Assembly: GCA_030770535.1 (NCBI GenBank)
Contig: JASVEC010000023.1
Location: 124,001 to 188,000 of the forward strand
Direction of reading: 5' to 3'
DNA from: Batkoa obscura
Taxonomy: Eukaryota > Entomophthoromycota > Entomophthoromycetes > Entomophthorales > Batkoaceae
DNA: 64,000 nucleotides
Below the pieces are notes generated by a model, which did not search any database, was not told where the DNA came from, and was given only the letters and a program-made list of their open reading frames with translations. The translations under genes and the position numbers were made by a program. Shown piece by piece: positions 12,448 through 24,600 of this stretch (the stretch's first letter is position 1; each line of letters opens with the position of its first letter).

Positions 12448-15400
12448 GTAAACATGCTTAAATTTAAGCACCATTTGTAAAAGAATTGCCTACCATCTAC
12501 TCTAAAGTTTTGTAATCTCCTGATTCTTTACGCATTGCTCTAAACAAGCTGCCTTCCTTAATTAAATCATCTGGACTATCGAATTCTTTAATAGTGCCAT
12601 GGCTTAGTAATTTGTTAGTATTAATACCATTATAAATACAAAACCTATTACCTGTAACTACAACTTTATCATAACCAGTGATAGATCTCAATTGATGAGC
12701 AATACATAATAAAGTAGATTGTGAAAGCTCCTGACGAATTGTTTTTCGAATTTCAACACCAGCTGTATAGCCATCAGATACAGTGATTATGAAAAGTATC
12801 ATTAAATACTTATTTTAATAAATAGCTTTTGTAATTATTTTCGTCTATAATAATAACTTTTAATTGTTTAAGTAAAGCACAAGCAAGAGACAAAAGTTGA
12901 TATTTTCCTTGTGAAAAGTTTTGTCCATTTTCTGTGACTACCTGATCTAAACTTTTTATAACTATGTTTATTCCTTCGGGTGAATCAGATACGGAAGATT
13001 CATTATCAATCAAATGTATTCTTATCAACAAATTCCAGAGTTGTTGATCTTCGTATTGATTGAATGGATCTAAATTGAATGGATCTAACTTGAGTATTAT
13101 AGTTCCAGAAAATAAGATAGCATCTTGAGGAATAGTTGTAAGGCCTGAACGAAGGTCAAATAAACCTATTTTATAGATGTCAATATTATCAATATGAATT
13201 GAAACTCTTTCTAGATCGACAAATCTACAGAAAGCTAAAGTTGATTTTCCAGTCCTTAGTAATTATTTGAATCATTAGCTATTGATACGTTAATAAAATA
13301 ATGATATCTCCTCCTCTTCCAATCACTGCTATTTTTCACCTCCTTTTATATTCAATGATATTCTTTTAATAACTGGATCGTGATCTGGAGCATACTTTAA
13401 AGTTAAATTGTTTATTTCTATTTTTCTTTCTGTGGGCCACTACTAAAATAATAGTTAATTTATATATATTTGAATAATTGTCTTACCTTAGGTGGAGATC
13501 AATTAGAAGGCACTGGTGATGTGTTAAGATATTCTTATATACGTTTTATCGGATTCATCCTTCAACTTTTGAGTAAGAGTGTGTTATCCACTAAAAAGAT
13601 TAATAAAGTAATGCAAAAATGGAGTGAAAAAATACCAAAATACATGATGAGAAATTTGGTGCACACCGAAGAGCTAAAGCTATAAGAGTAGGATTTAGCC
13701 TTTCATAAAACCACAAAAGAAGTAAATCAGTAAGGAAAATAACAGACCCACTGAGAAAACCAGAAGTTTGAAGCTCGGAGATAAAATATACATCTAGTAC
13801 TATCATCTATTTTTTGGTACATTAAATCCTTTAATCTGCAAGTTTGCTCATATACCCTAATTGTAGCTACGCCTCGAATGCTTTCTTCATGTTAAAAATA
13901 GATAAGCAATCTTCAAACGGCTTCTATTCTTTCCAATTCACGTAGACCTCTCAAGTAAAACTGATGCATATAATAAGTTATAATCAGCATTATAAATACT
14001 ACAAAAAGAAACTGTGAAAGAATAATGGTTACCATAATTGAAACGACACCCGCAGATAAAATTTTACTGATAAGCAATGCAATCGAAATCATAAGTTCTT
14101 GGCCTATACACTCAAAACCTTTAGAGAATCTGTTTGTAAGCCAACTTGTAAGCTTAATATCAAAAAACCTTATAGAAGTATGTATAATATTTTTGATCAA
14201 AGAACCATAAAGGCTATTTGAAGCTCTATAAGACCCCCAAAGCTGATAGGAAACCGATAATAAAATAGAAAATATGCTTAGGGTTGAAACCATAAAATAT
14301 ACTTTTATAAAGTAATCTTGATTATAGATACACGATATTATAGAATCAATACTATTAGTTAGAGTTGCATTATGTGAATTAGTGAAAGCATTATCAGTTA
14401 CATTAAAAATACCACTGGTGATAAAATCAGATGATATGTTAATGGAAAGATCACTGTTATTAGAATTAGTCTATATTTTAATCTACAATTGAGGAATGAG
14501 GATATAAGTTTCCTGGTGATAAATATGTTCAAAAATAAGATTCAAAACTCGTGGCCACCTGTTATTTTGAAATAGGATTCATATGTTTCAAACTTTACTA
14601 CACCTTTTGCATATTCTTCTTCTAATATTAACCTTTGATATTGTTAACTTCTAAGTTTGGAGGTAAATATGATCCAGCATCAAAACGTGATATAGCGCTA
14701 TGGGATTCAGGTACTATGGACTCTTCATAAGATTGATCTTCAAACATATTCAATTCAGTTTTGATAGATATAATTGACTGTACATCTTCATGAGATCCAT
14801 TAGCTACCACTCCACCTTGACTATTTGAGAACACTACATACCCGGCATGATAAAAGGCTAAACTGGTATTATGAGTAACAAGAATCCTGGTCCTATTTTT
14901 CACTATATCTCCCATAAAACGGTTGTAGGATATAAATTTGAGTGTATAAGCATCTAAGACTGATAAAAAATCATCCATAACGATATGGCTAGCTCTATTG
15001 TATACATCTCGAGCTAATCAAAGACATTGTTTTTGACCACCAGATAAAGTAATACCTTTTTCACCATCTTCGAATGAGCTAAAATCTGGTAAAAGTGCAT
15101 ATACTTTAATAACTTCTCGACAGCGAGCCTTATTCTATGTCTCCCTAAAAAGAATATTGTTTTTAACTGTATCTTTTTGTATCTAAGCTGATTTTATCAC
15201 CTAAGCTATACTAGCATTCAAACTAAAATCTTTAGTACAAGTTGTTGATTTTATATTTAATTTTCTTGGTAGATAAACAGATTTTGAAAGTAGCGAAGTT
15301 TTGCCAGAACCAGTAGGCCCAACAATAATACTCAATTTATCTATTGAAAATGGTAAATTTAAGTTAGGAAGAGTAAATTGATTGCTTTCTTCACTTGAGT

Positions 15401-16193
15401 CATATTGTAGTTTAGCGCTTTTGGATCCTATTATAGGGTCATTTGGGCTCTTTAATCCTTTTAAAGTTTGATTTGTATCTACTTCAGTTTCATTTAAAAA
15501 TTAATTGATTCGCTTTACTGAAACTTTAGCTTGTAGTACTGCATCTACCACATTTGATAAGTCACTCACTGACTCATCAAGAGATTTAAAAATTAATAAA
15601 GAAGTAAAGGGAATTTTTGGGGTTAGTGTATCCCCATCTATTTTAGTATATATATAAAGTTCCTATTGGCATAAATGATGGAAAACAAAACCAAATGACC
15701 GTATCAACGATCCAAGTCCCATATGTTTTATAAGTACTTTAAGTTCGGCTTTTATAGCTAGACTTGCTTTTTCATTAAATTGAGTCCCCCCATGCAAAAA
15801 AACTTATAATCCTTATCCCTTGAAAAAACCCATTTGCGACTCCTAATCTATTATCACTAGATTCTATAAGTTTGGTCTGTATTTTCTCCCAAAGTATTGC
15901 AACAAAGTACTTAATTGATACAATTAATAAAGTCATCACAACCTCAATAATAGCTGGCCAGCCTAATACTTTATAGGCATACCACGAGCCAACGTTTGTT
16001 CCAATTGGCATAGAATATAATAAGTTTAGATAACAAAAAGTCTCAGCTGTATCGTCAGAACCAACTGAAATAAAATTCAAGATTTTACCAGGATTTGATA
16101 ATGCTGAATCTTCATTTAAGCTTGCTATGTCTTTTTTCCTCAATATTTTAGAATAGGTTCGACCAATAATAACCGATTCTACACAAACTACAA

Positions 16194-16298
16194 TATGGGG
16201 ATGTATTTTTGTGTTTAAGAATTTTACTAACAAATTTTCCGCTTAAATAGCGCTTAAAAAATGGAAAAAATAATCAAGTCAAAAAAAACACTCCCATA
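16194..16298 (-). mobile_element. 100-bp MITE inserted in ABC pseudogene (TMD1)
   Basis: TATGGGGATGTATTTTTGTG to AACACTCCCATA; reverse core GCTTAAATAGCGCTTAAAAA. It interrupts the pseudogene just upstream of the segment encoding VVCVESVIIGRTYSKILRKKD. One of the best-preserved copies, so probably young relative to the gene's decay. Confidence 0.92.
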
Positions 16299-17122
16299 CG
16301 ATGTTCACAAAATTGAGCTTAACAATCTGAAATTAACTTGAAAATAACAATGAACAATAAAACTATAATGATATAGAAGCTATATCCCCTATAATTTAAG
16401 TTGAATGTAGTTTCTTTTTTTAGATTTTCTATAAGTGACACAAACTTACATAGTAGCACAGGGTTCAAAAGGTAAAAAAACAATTGAAAACAAAGTATCA
16501 ATTGCACAATTAAATCTCTTTTAAAATCGTTAAAAAGTTTGAAGCCAAAACTCCATTCATTTTTTATACTTGAAAAGATGCTATATAAAGATACTGCTTT
16601 TCATCTAATTGTAGATTCCAAATATCCTTGAACTTTATAATGTTACTATAACCGTAGCTCAAAAAAGGACTTATCCAAGAAAAAGTGACAATGGAAAGTA
16701 TTGATTCATAAGGCCCAGGAAAGATATAAAGAATTTACTAAAGTTGGCTCATTAAATTTTGATATACAGTACTTATTAAATAAGAATATAAGGCTGAATA
16801 GAAATCTATAAAGCAATTTAATGCTTGTATCAAAGAAATATAATTAGAGGATGATATATTTTTATCATAAATTAGCATATTCCTTAAATAAAGACAATCT
16901 ACAATAAGAAATATCGAGTAGAAACCTCTCAAATGCAACAAAAATTCTAGTTTTTGATTGAAATTCAACAAAATTATACTATACCACTAAAAAATAAACG
17001 TAATAACACTTTCAACTATTACCAAAGAAGGTTTAATACTCCTTTCATAATGATAACTAAAAAGGATCTTAATTAGTAAAGTGAATAACTGGAAATAAAA
17101 AACAGTAGTTAGCTTTCTATTA

Positions 17123-17228
17123 TACGGGAGTGTCTTTTTCGGCTTCGTTATTTTTTCCATCTTTTAAGCACTATTTGAGTGGAAAACTTGTTAGTAAAAT
17201 TCTTAAACAAAAAAATATATCCCCATAC
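17123..17228 (+). mobile_element. 100-bp MITE inserted in ABC pseudogene (N-terminal part)
   Basis: TACGGGAGTGTCTTTTTCGG at the left, core AAGCACTATTTGAGTGGAAA, TTAGTAAAATTCTTAAACAA, and ATATATCCCCATA at the right, flanked by TA. The pseudogene's N-terminal frame (17171-17737) runs into it. Confidence 0.9.
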
Positions 17229-17771
17229 TCTTGCGGCATATTAACAAGATGCCTTGAAATTTTAGATTGCTTATCTTTTGTCATAGCATCATTCAACAAG
17301 GATTTATTGTCTGTGGACCCACTATCTGAAGGATTGGAGTTTAATGGCTCAATTTCTTCTGCAAACGAAACTAAGCTGCAGTTATTGTGAGAGGTATTCT
17401 GATGATGGAAAAGGATTCCTGACCTTGAGGACAATAACACATGTACTGATAATAATCCTAGCTTGAAATGTCTTTTAGAGTAAAATCCATATCTATGAAA
17501 TTTAGTCAAAACTTGTATTATTGGCTGATAGCCTATAGTAAAAGGATCGCCTTTATTAATAGACAAACGTATTTTAATATTGAAACTATGTAACAAGCAC
17601 AAATTTATCTCTATACCAAGAACATTACATATTATTCCAAAACTTAAAGGTAATTTATTATAATGGATAGATATAAAATTCCTCAAATTTATAGTTAGAG
17701 CCTTTGTTTGTGCAGTATGTAAATTAGGCGTTTTCAATTTTGTATTTACTTAACACGTAAATGAAGAAAGA

Positions 17772-17867
17772 TATGGGGATGTTCTTTTTGGTTTCATCAC
17801 TTTTTCCATTTTTTAAACGCTGTGGAAAGGTTGTTAATAAAATTCATAAACAAAATACACGCTCATT
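17772..17867 (+). mobile_element. 100-bp MITE family, degenerate copy
   Basis: TATGGGGATGTTCTTTTTGG at the left, TTTTCCATTTTTTAAACGCT, then a short deletion in the core before GTGGAAAGGTTGTTAA. The right end is worn (ACACGCTCAT). Confidence 0.8.
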
Positions 17868-18120
17868 TACTATTTTATTAAGTTTATTTTAGATATATAA
17901 AATAAGGTTTTTTAGCTTGTAGCCAGTTAGCTGAGTAAAAACTGCTTTTAAATCTAACCATTGAATATTAACTTCTATATTATCAATTAATAAATGATCA
18001 AAAAATAAGCAATTATAATAATAAAAACTATTATTATATTATTTATATTGTGTAAAAATGATTAATTATAACTTTAAAGCTAATCGCTCCTTTTCATGTA
18101 GCTATTTATTAATTTAATAA

Positions 18121-18221
18121 TATGTGGATGTATTTTTATCTCTACTTTTCCATTTTTTAAGCGCTATTTGAGTGAAAAGATTATTAGTAAGATTCTTAAA
18201 CAAAAAGATATATCCTCATAT
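18121..18221 (+). mobile_element. 100-bp MITE family copy
   Basis: TATGTGGATGTATTTTTATC at the left, core AAGCGCTATTTGAGTGAAAA, AGTAAGATTCTTAAACAAAA, and ATATATCCTCATA at the right. The left end is of the GGATGTATTTTT type usually seen at the other terminus. Confidence 0.85.
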
Positions 18222-18334
18222 ATTAATAAAAATTTTGCTAATATACCAGTTTTTATTAAATCTAGTAAAACTTGTGCTAACTTGTATGTATTATAGTATA
18301 AAATTGTCAAGTATTTTTGCTTTTTAATAAAGAA

Positions 18335-18437
18335 TTTGGGGATGTTTTTTTGTCTTCATTATTTTTTCCATTTTTAAGCACTATTTGAGTGGAAAGATTA
18401 TCAGCAAAATTCTTAAACGAAAAAATACATCCCCATT
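18335..18437 (+). mobile_element. 100-bp MITE family copy
   Basis: TTTGGGGATGTTTTTTTGTC at the left, core AAGCACTATTTGAGTGGAAA, GCAAAATTCTTAAACGAAAA, and ATACATCCCCATTT at the right. Confidence 0.9.
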
Positions 18438-18816
18438 TATTTTTATGAAATTTTGAGCAAAGTTTAATACAAAATATTTAAAAAATTAAAACAAAACCAA
18501 TTCAGATACCTCCCATTTGTTTTTTTCCTATAATGCAAAGAATGAAACAAAAAAAATGAAGCAAAAAAAATTAAATTTCATTCTTTTTTTAAAAAGGTTC
18601 AATTTTAAGCATTAAAAGCTCCAAATTTTGAATTTTTCAAATAAAAGCAATACAAAAGGGCTTTTTTTATAAAGAATACACCTAATAAAACTGGAAATTA
18701 TCCATGTTTCTAAAAAATATAACACTCAGCACTTTTTAACAAAACAAACTATAAACATGTAAAATTAATTTTATTTAATTTAAAATCTCTATAAAAATAT
18801 ATCTATAAAATAAAAA

Positions 18817-21098
18817 CTAATAATCCTTATTAGAAAAAGTGTTAACTGCAGCGTCTACAGTTTTAGTTGGCTTAGATGGTCTATTGAAAGATTTGTTAGC
18901 ATCCTTTTCATCTTTCTCACTCTTTCTCTTTGATAACAATCTAGCTCTCTCCTATAATATAAGGTTAATACTAGAGCCTATTTTATATTACATATTAATT
19001 ACCTTCTTAATTTCAATTTGTTGAAGCCCCTTCTTTCTAACAAATCTTTTAGACGATGATGATTTGCCCCTAGCTCTATAACGCACATCAACTTTGACAT
19101 TTTTATCCTAAATGATTTAGTCGTTTTGTTATTAATGCAAAATATAGTTTACAATTTCTTTTTCTTCTTCCTCTTGGTTATAAATTGAACCCAAAACATT
19201 GCTGTCTAACATAATAGTATCTGGTTGAATCTAAAAATAAACAGATAAATTAACCTTAGTATTTGCTCAACTGTTTTACCTTATTAAGTAAGCTATGGAC
19301 TTCATGCTCTTGTCTTTGTTTTTTGGTTTGATAAGGATTAAGCTCCAAAGCATCAAAATTAGGCTCACCCGAACCTTGAATAAAATATAAATCAATTGTG
19401 ATAGTTTAAAAAGAGTACTAATACCTGGTACTAAAACACTAGAAAATCCTTTAGAATGACCAACACCTAAAACATCCTCAAATGGACAAAACATAAGATC
19501 ATTGATATATTTTGTGGGGCATTTGTGTTCCATATACGGAGCAGACTGTTTACTTTTGGTAACGTCTTTCCATAACTAACAATAAAGATTAATAAAAAGT
19601 AAAATAGTATATTTATATCTTACCGATATATGTGAATTAAAGCCAACAGCCAATACCCCTCTTTGACTAAAGGTAATGTCTGTGGCTAATTTGGGAGTAT
19701 AATACTCATAAACTACTTTATACTGCCTTAAATCCCAAATCTTTAGTCTAGCATCTCTACCTGCAGTAGCCATATAACTAATATGATATTAAAATATAAA
19801 TTTGGTTGAAAAGTGATTTACTTTCCAGAAGCATCGATTGAAATAGATTGGACTGGACCTTTATGGCATAACATTTTAACTAATGCTTCATTTGAATTAG
19901 GGCTCCACAACGAAACAGTACCTAAAAATTATAATTAAGATCTTAGTTGATAAAATTTTAGCTCAAATGAGGTTACCTGAGGTATGCCCTAAATGAACAA
20001 TGGCATTCATAGGATTATGGGTAAGGATATCCGATCTTCCCATACGTGTACGAATATCCACTAATGGAACACCAGTTGAAACATCTTGATAGCGAAGTAT
20101 ACCGCTATCACCCTATAATTAAAATCAATATATTTAAATAAATTAGGATGATATAAATTACTATTGAGGTTAAAAGGAAATGATAAGGTAAAAAGTCCAA
20201 CTTTTTAACTTCAGTTTGTCTTTTTAAACAATGAATTTCTAGTCCGTTTCTATCATAAACGTATACATATTTTTTTTGAGCAACAGCAAACATAGTTTCA
20301 TTGTGTAACCATCTATATCCTTGAGTTAGCTAAAGCTAATATAATTAAAATCACAGTTTACTTGACATCTCTGACAGTCTCACGTAGTTGTAATTCACAG
20401 CCTAAAATACCTGCTCTCCAGTTAAAAGTAGCCACATGCCCTTTTCTTCCGCCGATTAAAATGAATCTATTATAATACTAAGTAAGAACAATCAAATAAA
20501 TTCCATCTTTTGATTACTTTCCGTTTCTTGTATAATCAACTTTGTAGGGTCCTAACTGATCAAGATCTAAATCAAAAATCTATAAAGGTTATTATTATTC
20601 TATTGTGGCAATTTATATTTTACTTTAGAGGCAGCTGAAATGGAAACATGGGGCTTAATTTTTTCCTGAGTGAATTTATAGGTTTTTTCGAGACCTTCAG
20701 CTTCGAGATAACTAGAATAATAATTAGATCTATATTTTATAATAAAATCAAAGTTGGTCTACCCTTCTTCTTCTGGGAGAAGCATCTCTGCTTTTGCGGC
20801 CAAAATAGCAGCATCTTTATCTTCTCTTTGTTTCTTTAGCAACTTCCCTTTCAACTTATTATCTTTTTCAACCTAATAAATCAAATTTAAAAACAGTCCC
20901 TAATTCTAAACTTGAACATACTTTAACTCTATCATTTGAAGCCCTTTGATATTTTTTGATTTTCGTTAAAATAGCATCATCGTTTATTTTTGTAGGATCG
21001 AAGTCTTTTTTGTTTTCGTTGTACTCTTCGTCATTTAACCTCGGTTGCTTTTTTGGCAATGTATCTTGAGTATATTCTTTCACAATTTTTACTTCCAT
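18817..21098 (-). CDS. UTP7: Utp7 (WDR46), U3 snoRNP / SSU processome WD-repeat protein
   Basis: Multi-exon gene with about nine short introns. The product acts in the nucleolus in the small-subunit processome that cleaves pre-18S rRNA. The start used is [14 protein letters not shown] (ATG 21098); an in-frame ATG at 21158 would add about 20 residues. A charged N-terminal region ([20 protein letters not shown]) is followed by [20 protein letters not shown], a hallmark of Utp7/BING4. WD repeats come next ([57 protein letters not shown]). The diagnostic BING4 C-terminal domain is also present: [59 protein letters not shown]. The tail is basic ([20 protein letters not shown]) and stops with TAG. 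It is transcribed divergently from PFS2 over about 119 bp. Confidence 0.93.
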
Positions 21099-21217
21099 TT
21101 TAAAATCAAAAGATAGATTTTGAAACCACTTAAGAATATTGTTTTTGCATTGAATCATTTCAAAATTGCAAAAAGTTTAAACATGTAAATGAAAAACAAC
21201 AAACATCATTTTGCTAC
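21099..21217. promoter_or_regulatory. Short bidirectional promoter between UTP7 and PFS2
   Basis: Only 119 bp separate the two divergent start codons, fewer if the upstream UTP7 ATG is used. Both promoters and 5' UTRs must share it. No TATA box can be assigned with confidence in such AT-rich DNA. Confidence 0.55.
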
Positions 21218-23267
21218 ATGGATTCTCAATATCAAGCAAAAAGATATCAACCTCAAAATTATCAGCAAGGGTATAATAACTCAAATAATAACAATTATGG
21301 GTCTTCAGTGACAGGCGCTAATGCATCAGCAGTAGGCTCAGATAATAAAAGGATGCGAGCTAATCCAGCGGATGAGATTGTATTTGATGGTAAAAGTTTA
21401 AGAAAATCAGTACAAAGAAAAACAATTGATTATGCAGCCGATATGTTATACTACTACCAGGTATACAAAATTATAAATATTAAATAATTCACAGAACAAA
21501 CTTACATAATAAAAAGCAAAGGCCATGGTATAATGATTCAAAGGAAGATAACTTACTTCAAGTAGATCCTGCGTACAACATTAAAGTAAAGTAAACGTTA
21601 AATCTAGTTTCGCTTTTTCTAAGACAAATCATTAGATGCTTCCGCCATCAGTTCAATTATCTAGGCCTTCGAATGCTATCACTACAAAGTTCATTAGCTC
21701 TGCATCTAATAAAGTAAGATGTCCAGCGAATGTAGTTAGGGTAAAAAAATAGTTAAAATTTAGTAATCTAGTTTTAAATTTTCAAAAGTGGACTCCCGAA
21801 GGAAGAAGATTAATTACTGGGTGTTCTACTGGAGAATTCACCTTATGGAATGGACTTACTTTTAACTTTGAGACAATTTTACAGGTATATATAAGTATAG
21901 CATAAAATAGCAAGCTTAGTTTTCAGCAAAGAATTTTTTAATTAAAATAGATACAGATAATTAACTTAACTATAATAGGCTCATGAATCAGCGGTAAGAG
22001 CAATGGAATGGTCTCATAACGACAATTGGATGGTAACGGGAGATAACAACGGAATAATTAAATATTGGCAAAGTAATATGAATAACTTGAAAGAATTCCA
22101 AGGCCATGATGCGGCTATTAGAGGACTATCGTAATAATTTAATTTATTTAACTATAATTTTTTGATTTATTTAGCTTTTCATGCACTGATGCTAAATTTG
22201 TTACCTGTTCTGATGATGCCAACCTTAAAATATGGAATTTTAGCGAAGGGAAAGAAGAAAATGTCTTAAAAGGTATATATAAGGATTAATTAAAATATTG
22301 GACTTTTAAATGTTAATTGACATCATTAGGTCATGCTGCAGATGTTAAAACAGTTGATTGGCACCCATTCAAATCATTAATTGCTTCAGGTAGTAAAGAT
22401 AATATGCTTAAATTATGGGATCCCAAATCCGGAAAATGTTTAACAACACTGTAAAACACCTTGTCATATATCATATCAAGTAATTAACTTTTTTTCAGCC
22501 ATAATCATAAATCAAGCATACATTGTTTAAAATGGAATCAAAACGGAAATTGGATAGTGAGTACAGCTAGAGATCAAGTTATTAAAGTTTTTGACGTTAG
22601 AATGATGAAAGAATATATGAGTCTAAGAGGACACAAAAAAGAAGTTTCAAGTAAGTAGTATAACTAAAGTTAAAAATGTACTAAAAAAAATAGCTGTTGC
22701 TTGGCATCCTCATTACGAGAGAGTTTTTGCAACTGGTGGATCTGATGGTGCTATTATGTTTTGGGATTTGTGGTATTAATATTTACTAAACTATGTAAAG
22801 TTATACCTAAAGATTTTTAGTACTGATTCACCTACTGCCCAAATCAAAACAGCACACGAAGGCTATATTTGGTCATTAGATTGGCATCCTGTCGGCCATA
22901 TTTTAGTTAGTGGATCTAATGACCACACTACACGATTTTGGACTCGCCCTAGACCAGGAGAGTTGTTCAAGAACACCGAAGCTAGGTATCATAGTAACTT
23001 TTTACCACCAGATCCAACCAAACTGTTACCAGATATGGAGAGTAAACTTATTATATTAAACTTATTTGTAGATATTTATATCAAACTATAGCCAATGGAC
23101 AACTTAATTTAGAATCTATCACATTACCAGGATTAGGGAGAAATCAAGATCTTCCAATAAACTTTTATGGAAATACCAACCCCACTTTAATGCCCCCTGG
23201 GTTAGGATCACTCAATCAAGAAGAATCTTCTAACTCTTTTGCCCTTCCTGGTTTAGGAAACTTTTAA
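21218..23267 (+). CDS. PFS2: Pfs2 (WDR33), mRNA 3'-end processing WD-repeat factor
   Basis: Multi-exon gene. The product is the WD scaffold of the cleavage and polyadenylation factor in the nucleus; its WDR33 relative contacts the AAUAAA signal. An Asn-rich head ([11 protein letters not shown]) is followed by the family segment [20 protein letters not shown]. The first intron joins MLYYYQ to QRPWYNDSK by an acceptor after AAAAAG. WD repeats follow: [112 protein letters not shown] and [20 protein letters not shown]. The seventh repeat and the RPRPGELF segment are typical of Pfs2/WDR33. The tail has three PGLG motifs (LPGLGRN, PPGLGSL, LPGLGNF), a short form of the WDR33 tail. Divergent neighbour is UTP7. 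Confidence 0.94.
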
Positions 23268-23909
23268 ATATTTTGAATTTTATTTCAATTTATTCATAAA
23301 TTTAATGCTTAAATTAATTTTATGTAAAGTTAAGCATTTTCAATATAATAATTTTATTCTCTAAGGCCAATGATGTACCTATTTGATTTATAATTTAAAG
23401 CACGTGATTCGTTATAATAATTATAAGTTAAAAGTGAGTTTGAAAGCATTTTAAACTTAAATAAATATTTAAATGTTCTAATTTAATTTAACTGTACTAC
23501 ATTTTTGAAACTTTAACTAGATGTATTTTAGTAAAAAAAACAAAGGTTTAACAATAATATATATAGATTTTATCGATTTGATGGTATGTGGTTATTAGTA
23601 GCAACTGTTAACTGACTGATTTGACTAATAAAATCTCAATTTGTCATTATCAATTTGCTATTGATTTCCCACTATAAAATATCACTATAATTTTAATTAT
23701 TTTATTTGTATCAAATAATAAAAGTTGTTTATTCAATATTAGTTTTTTAGGATACTTACATTAGCTATAATACTAAAAATGCTATTAACTATAATATTAA
23801 ACAACTAAAAATAAATGATAACAGCAATATTTTTTTACAAGTTATTACTTAATAAAGTATTTAGAATGGCTAGCGTTAGAGCTAGGATTTAAAGCTTAAA
23901 AAACTGGCA

Positions 23910-24009
23910 TATGGGAGTGTTTTTGACTTCATCACTTTTTCATTTTTTGAGCACTATTTGAATGGAAAATCTACTGGTAAAATTCTTAAACACAAGATAC
24001 ACCCCCATA
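23910..24009 (+). mobile_element. 100-bp MITE family copy
   Basis: TATGGGAGTGTTTTTGACTT at the left, core GAGCACTATTTGAATGGAAA, GGTAAAATTCTTAAACACAA, and ATACACCCCCATA at the right. TA flanks. Confidence 0.88.
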
Positions 24010-24312
24010 TAGTTACTAATTTAAGAAACCATAACTTTTAATCTAATCAGCGTTTTTTAATTGGAAATTATTATTTTATACCAACTAACATCACTTCGAA
24101 ATAAAAAACTTGGGATAAAAAACTCTCTATTCAGCAATATTAATATTATAACTACTAAAGTTCTATGACAGCCTGGTCTGTGGTAGTTTTTAAAGGCATT
24201 CATTTGCTTGATTGGTTTTCTCAATGTTTAATCATTAGATTTTATAATCATTTGATAAAACTTTTGTTCTTAAACAGTTATTTAAGTCGCGGTAGAATTG
24301 CATCAGCTACAT

Positions 24313-24416
24313 TATGAAGATGTATTATGTTTAAGAACTCTACTAACAATTCTTCCGCTCAAATAGCACTTAAAAAATGGAAAAAATAATGAAACCAAAA
24401 AAAACACCCCCTTATG
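24313..24416 (-). mobile_element. 100-bp MITE family copy
   Basis: TATGAAGATGTATTATGTTT at the left, AGAACTCTACTAACAATTCT, reverse core CCGCTCAAATAGCACTTAAA, and AAACACCCCCTTA at the right. The ends are somewhat worn. Confidence 0.82.
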
Positions 24417-24600
24417 GATTTTTGACTAAGACTGCTAAACTATTCTAATGATTAGTTCAACTTGGTATAAAAAACAATTTCCAAAATTATAATATAATAT
24501 TATAATTTATTATATTGACACAAACATTAAATATAATTTTAAGAGATATTTATTAAATTGAGTAAATGAAATTTTAATGATGGCCAATAACGTCTAAATA

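Larger units (their letters stand above)
8371..12489. other. 4.1-kb gene-poor AT-rich region with MITEs
   Basis: No gene found on either strand. Recognisable items are three MITE copies (8886, 9049, 10316) and a (TTTTA)n tract at the right end. About 11160-11420 is slightly richer in codon-like text but every frame is broken. It could be a very old decayed gene, and I cannot assign it. Confidence 0.55.
12490..17737 (-). pseudogene. Decayed ABCC (MRP/Ycf1-type) transporter with two MITE insertions
   Basis: Fragments in ABCC order on the reverse strand. The N-terminal membrane domain starts near 17737. A conserved segment FSWISPFLSYGY lies near 16630. TMD1 (15780-16190) has GKILNFISVGSDDTAE and GIRIISFFAWGD. 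NBD1 has Walker A IVGPTGSGKTSLL (about 15290-15330), the signature LSGGQKQ (about 15040) and Walker B IVMDDFLSVLDAYT. TMD2 is at 13600-14300. NBD2 at 12500-13260 has IGLFDLRSGLTTIPQDA, IIIDEN and IAHQL. The gene is dead by several signs. In-frame TAG/TAA fall inside NBD1, for example where Tyr and Trp belong after the Walker A strand and directly after LSGGQKQCL. The NBD2 Walker A is eroded to LLRTGKSTL. LDPFN is duplicated in NBD2. Frames shift repeatedly, and MITEs sit at 16194-16298 and 17123-17228. A living relative would be a vacuolar or plasma-membrane exporter of glutathione conjugates. Some breaks near intron-like joints may be ordinary introns. Confidence 0.88.
17738..18816. other. 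Intergenic with three tandemly spaced MITEs
   Basis: No gene seen. It contains same-orientation MITE copies at 17772, 18121 and 18335. Near 18540-18583 a small hairpin, GAATGAAA..TTTCATTC, surrounds A-rich direct repeats. Confidence 0.6.
23268..24600. other. Intergenic with two oppositely oriented MITEs
   Basis: No gene seen. Holds MITE copies at 23910 (+) and 24313 (-). The rest is AT-rich. Confidence 0.6.

Noticed and set aside
15000-15330. In-frame stops in the ABC gene as evidence of stop-codon reassignment
   Set aside because: All other genes use TAA, TAG and TGA as normal stops and contain none in frame. The stops in the ABC gene replace different residues and co-occur with frame breaks and MITE insertions.
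17171-17737. 188-codon frame as a stand-alone gene
   Set aside because: It lies in register with the N-terminal part of the ABCC pseudogene and ends inside a MITE.
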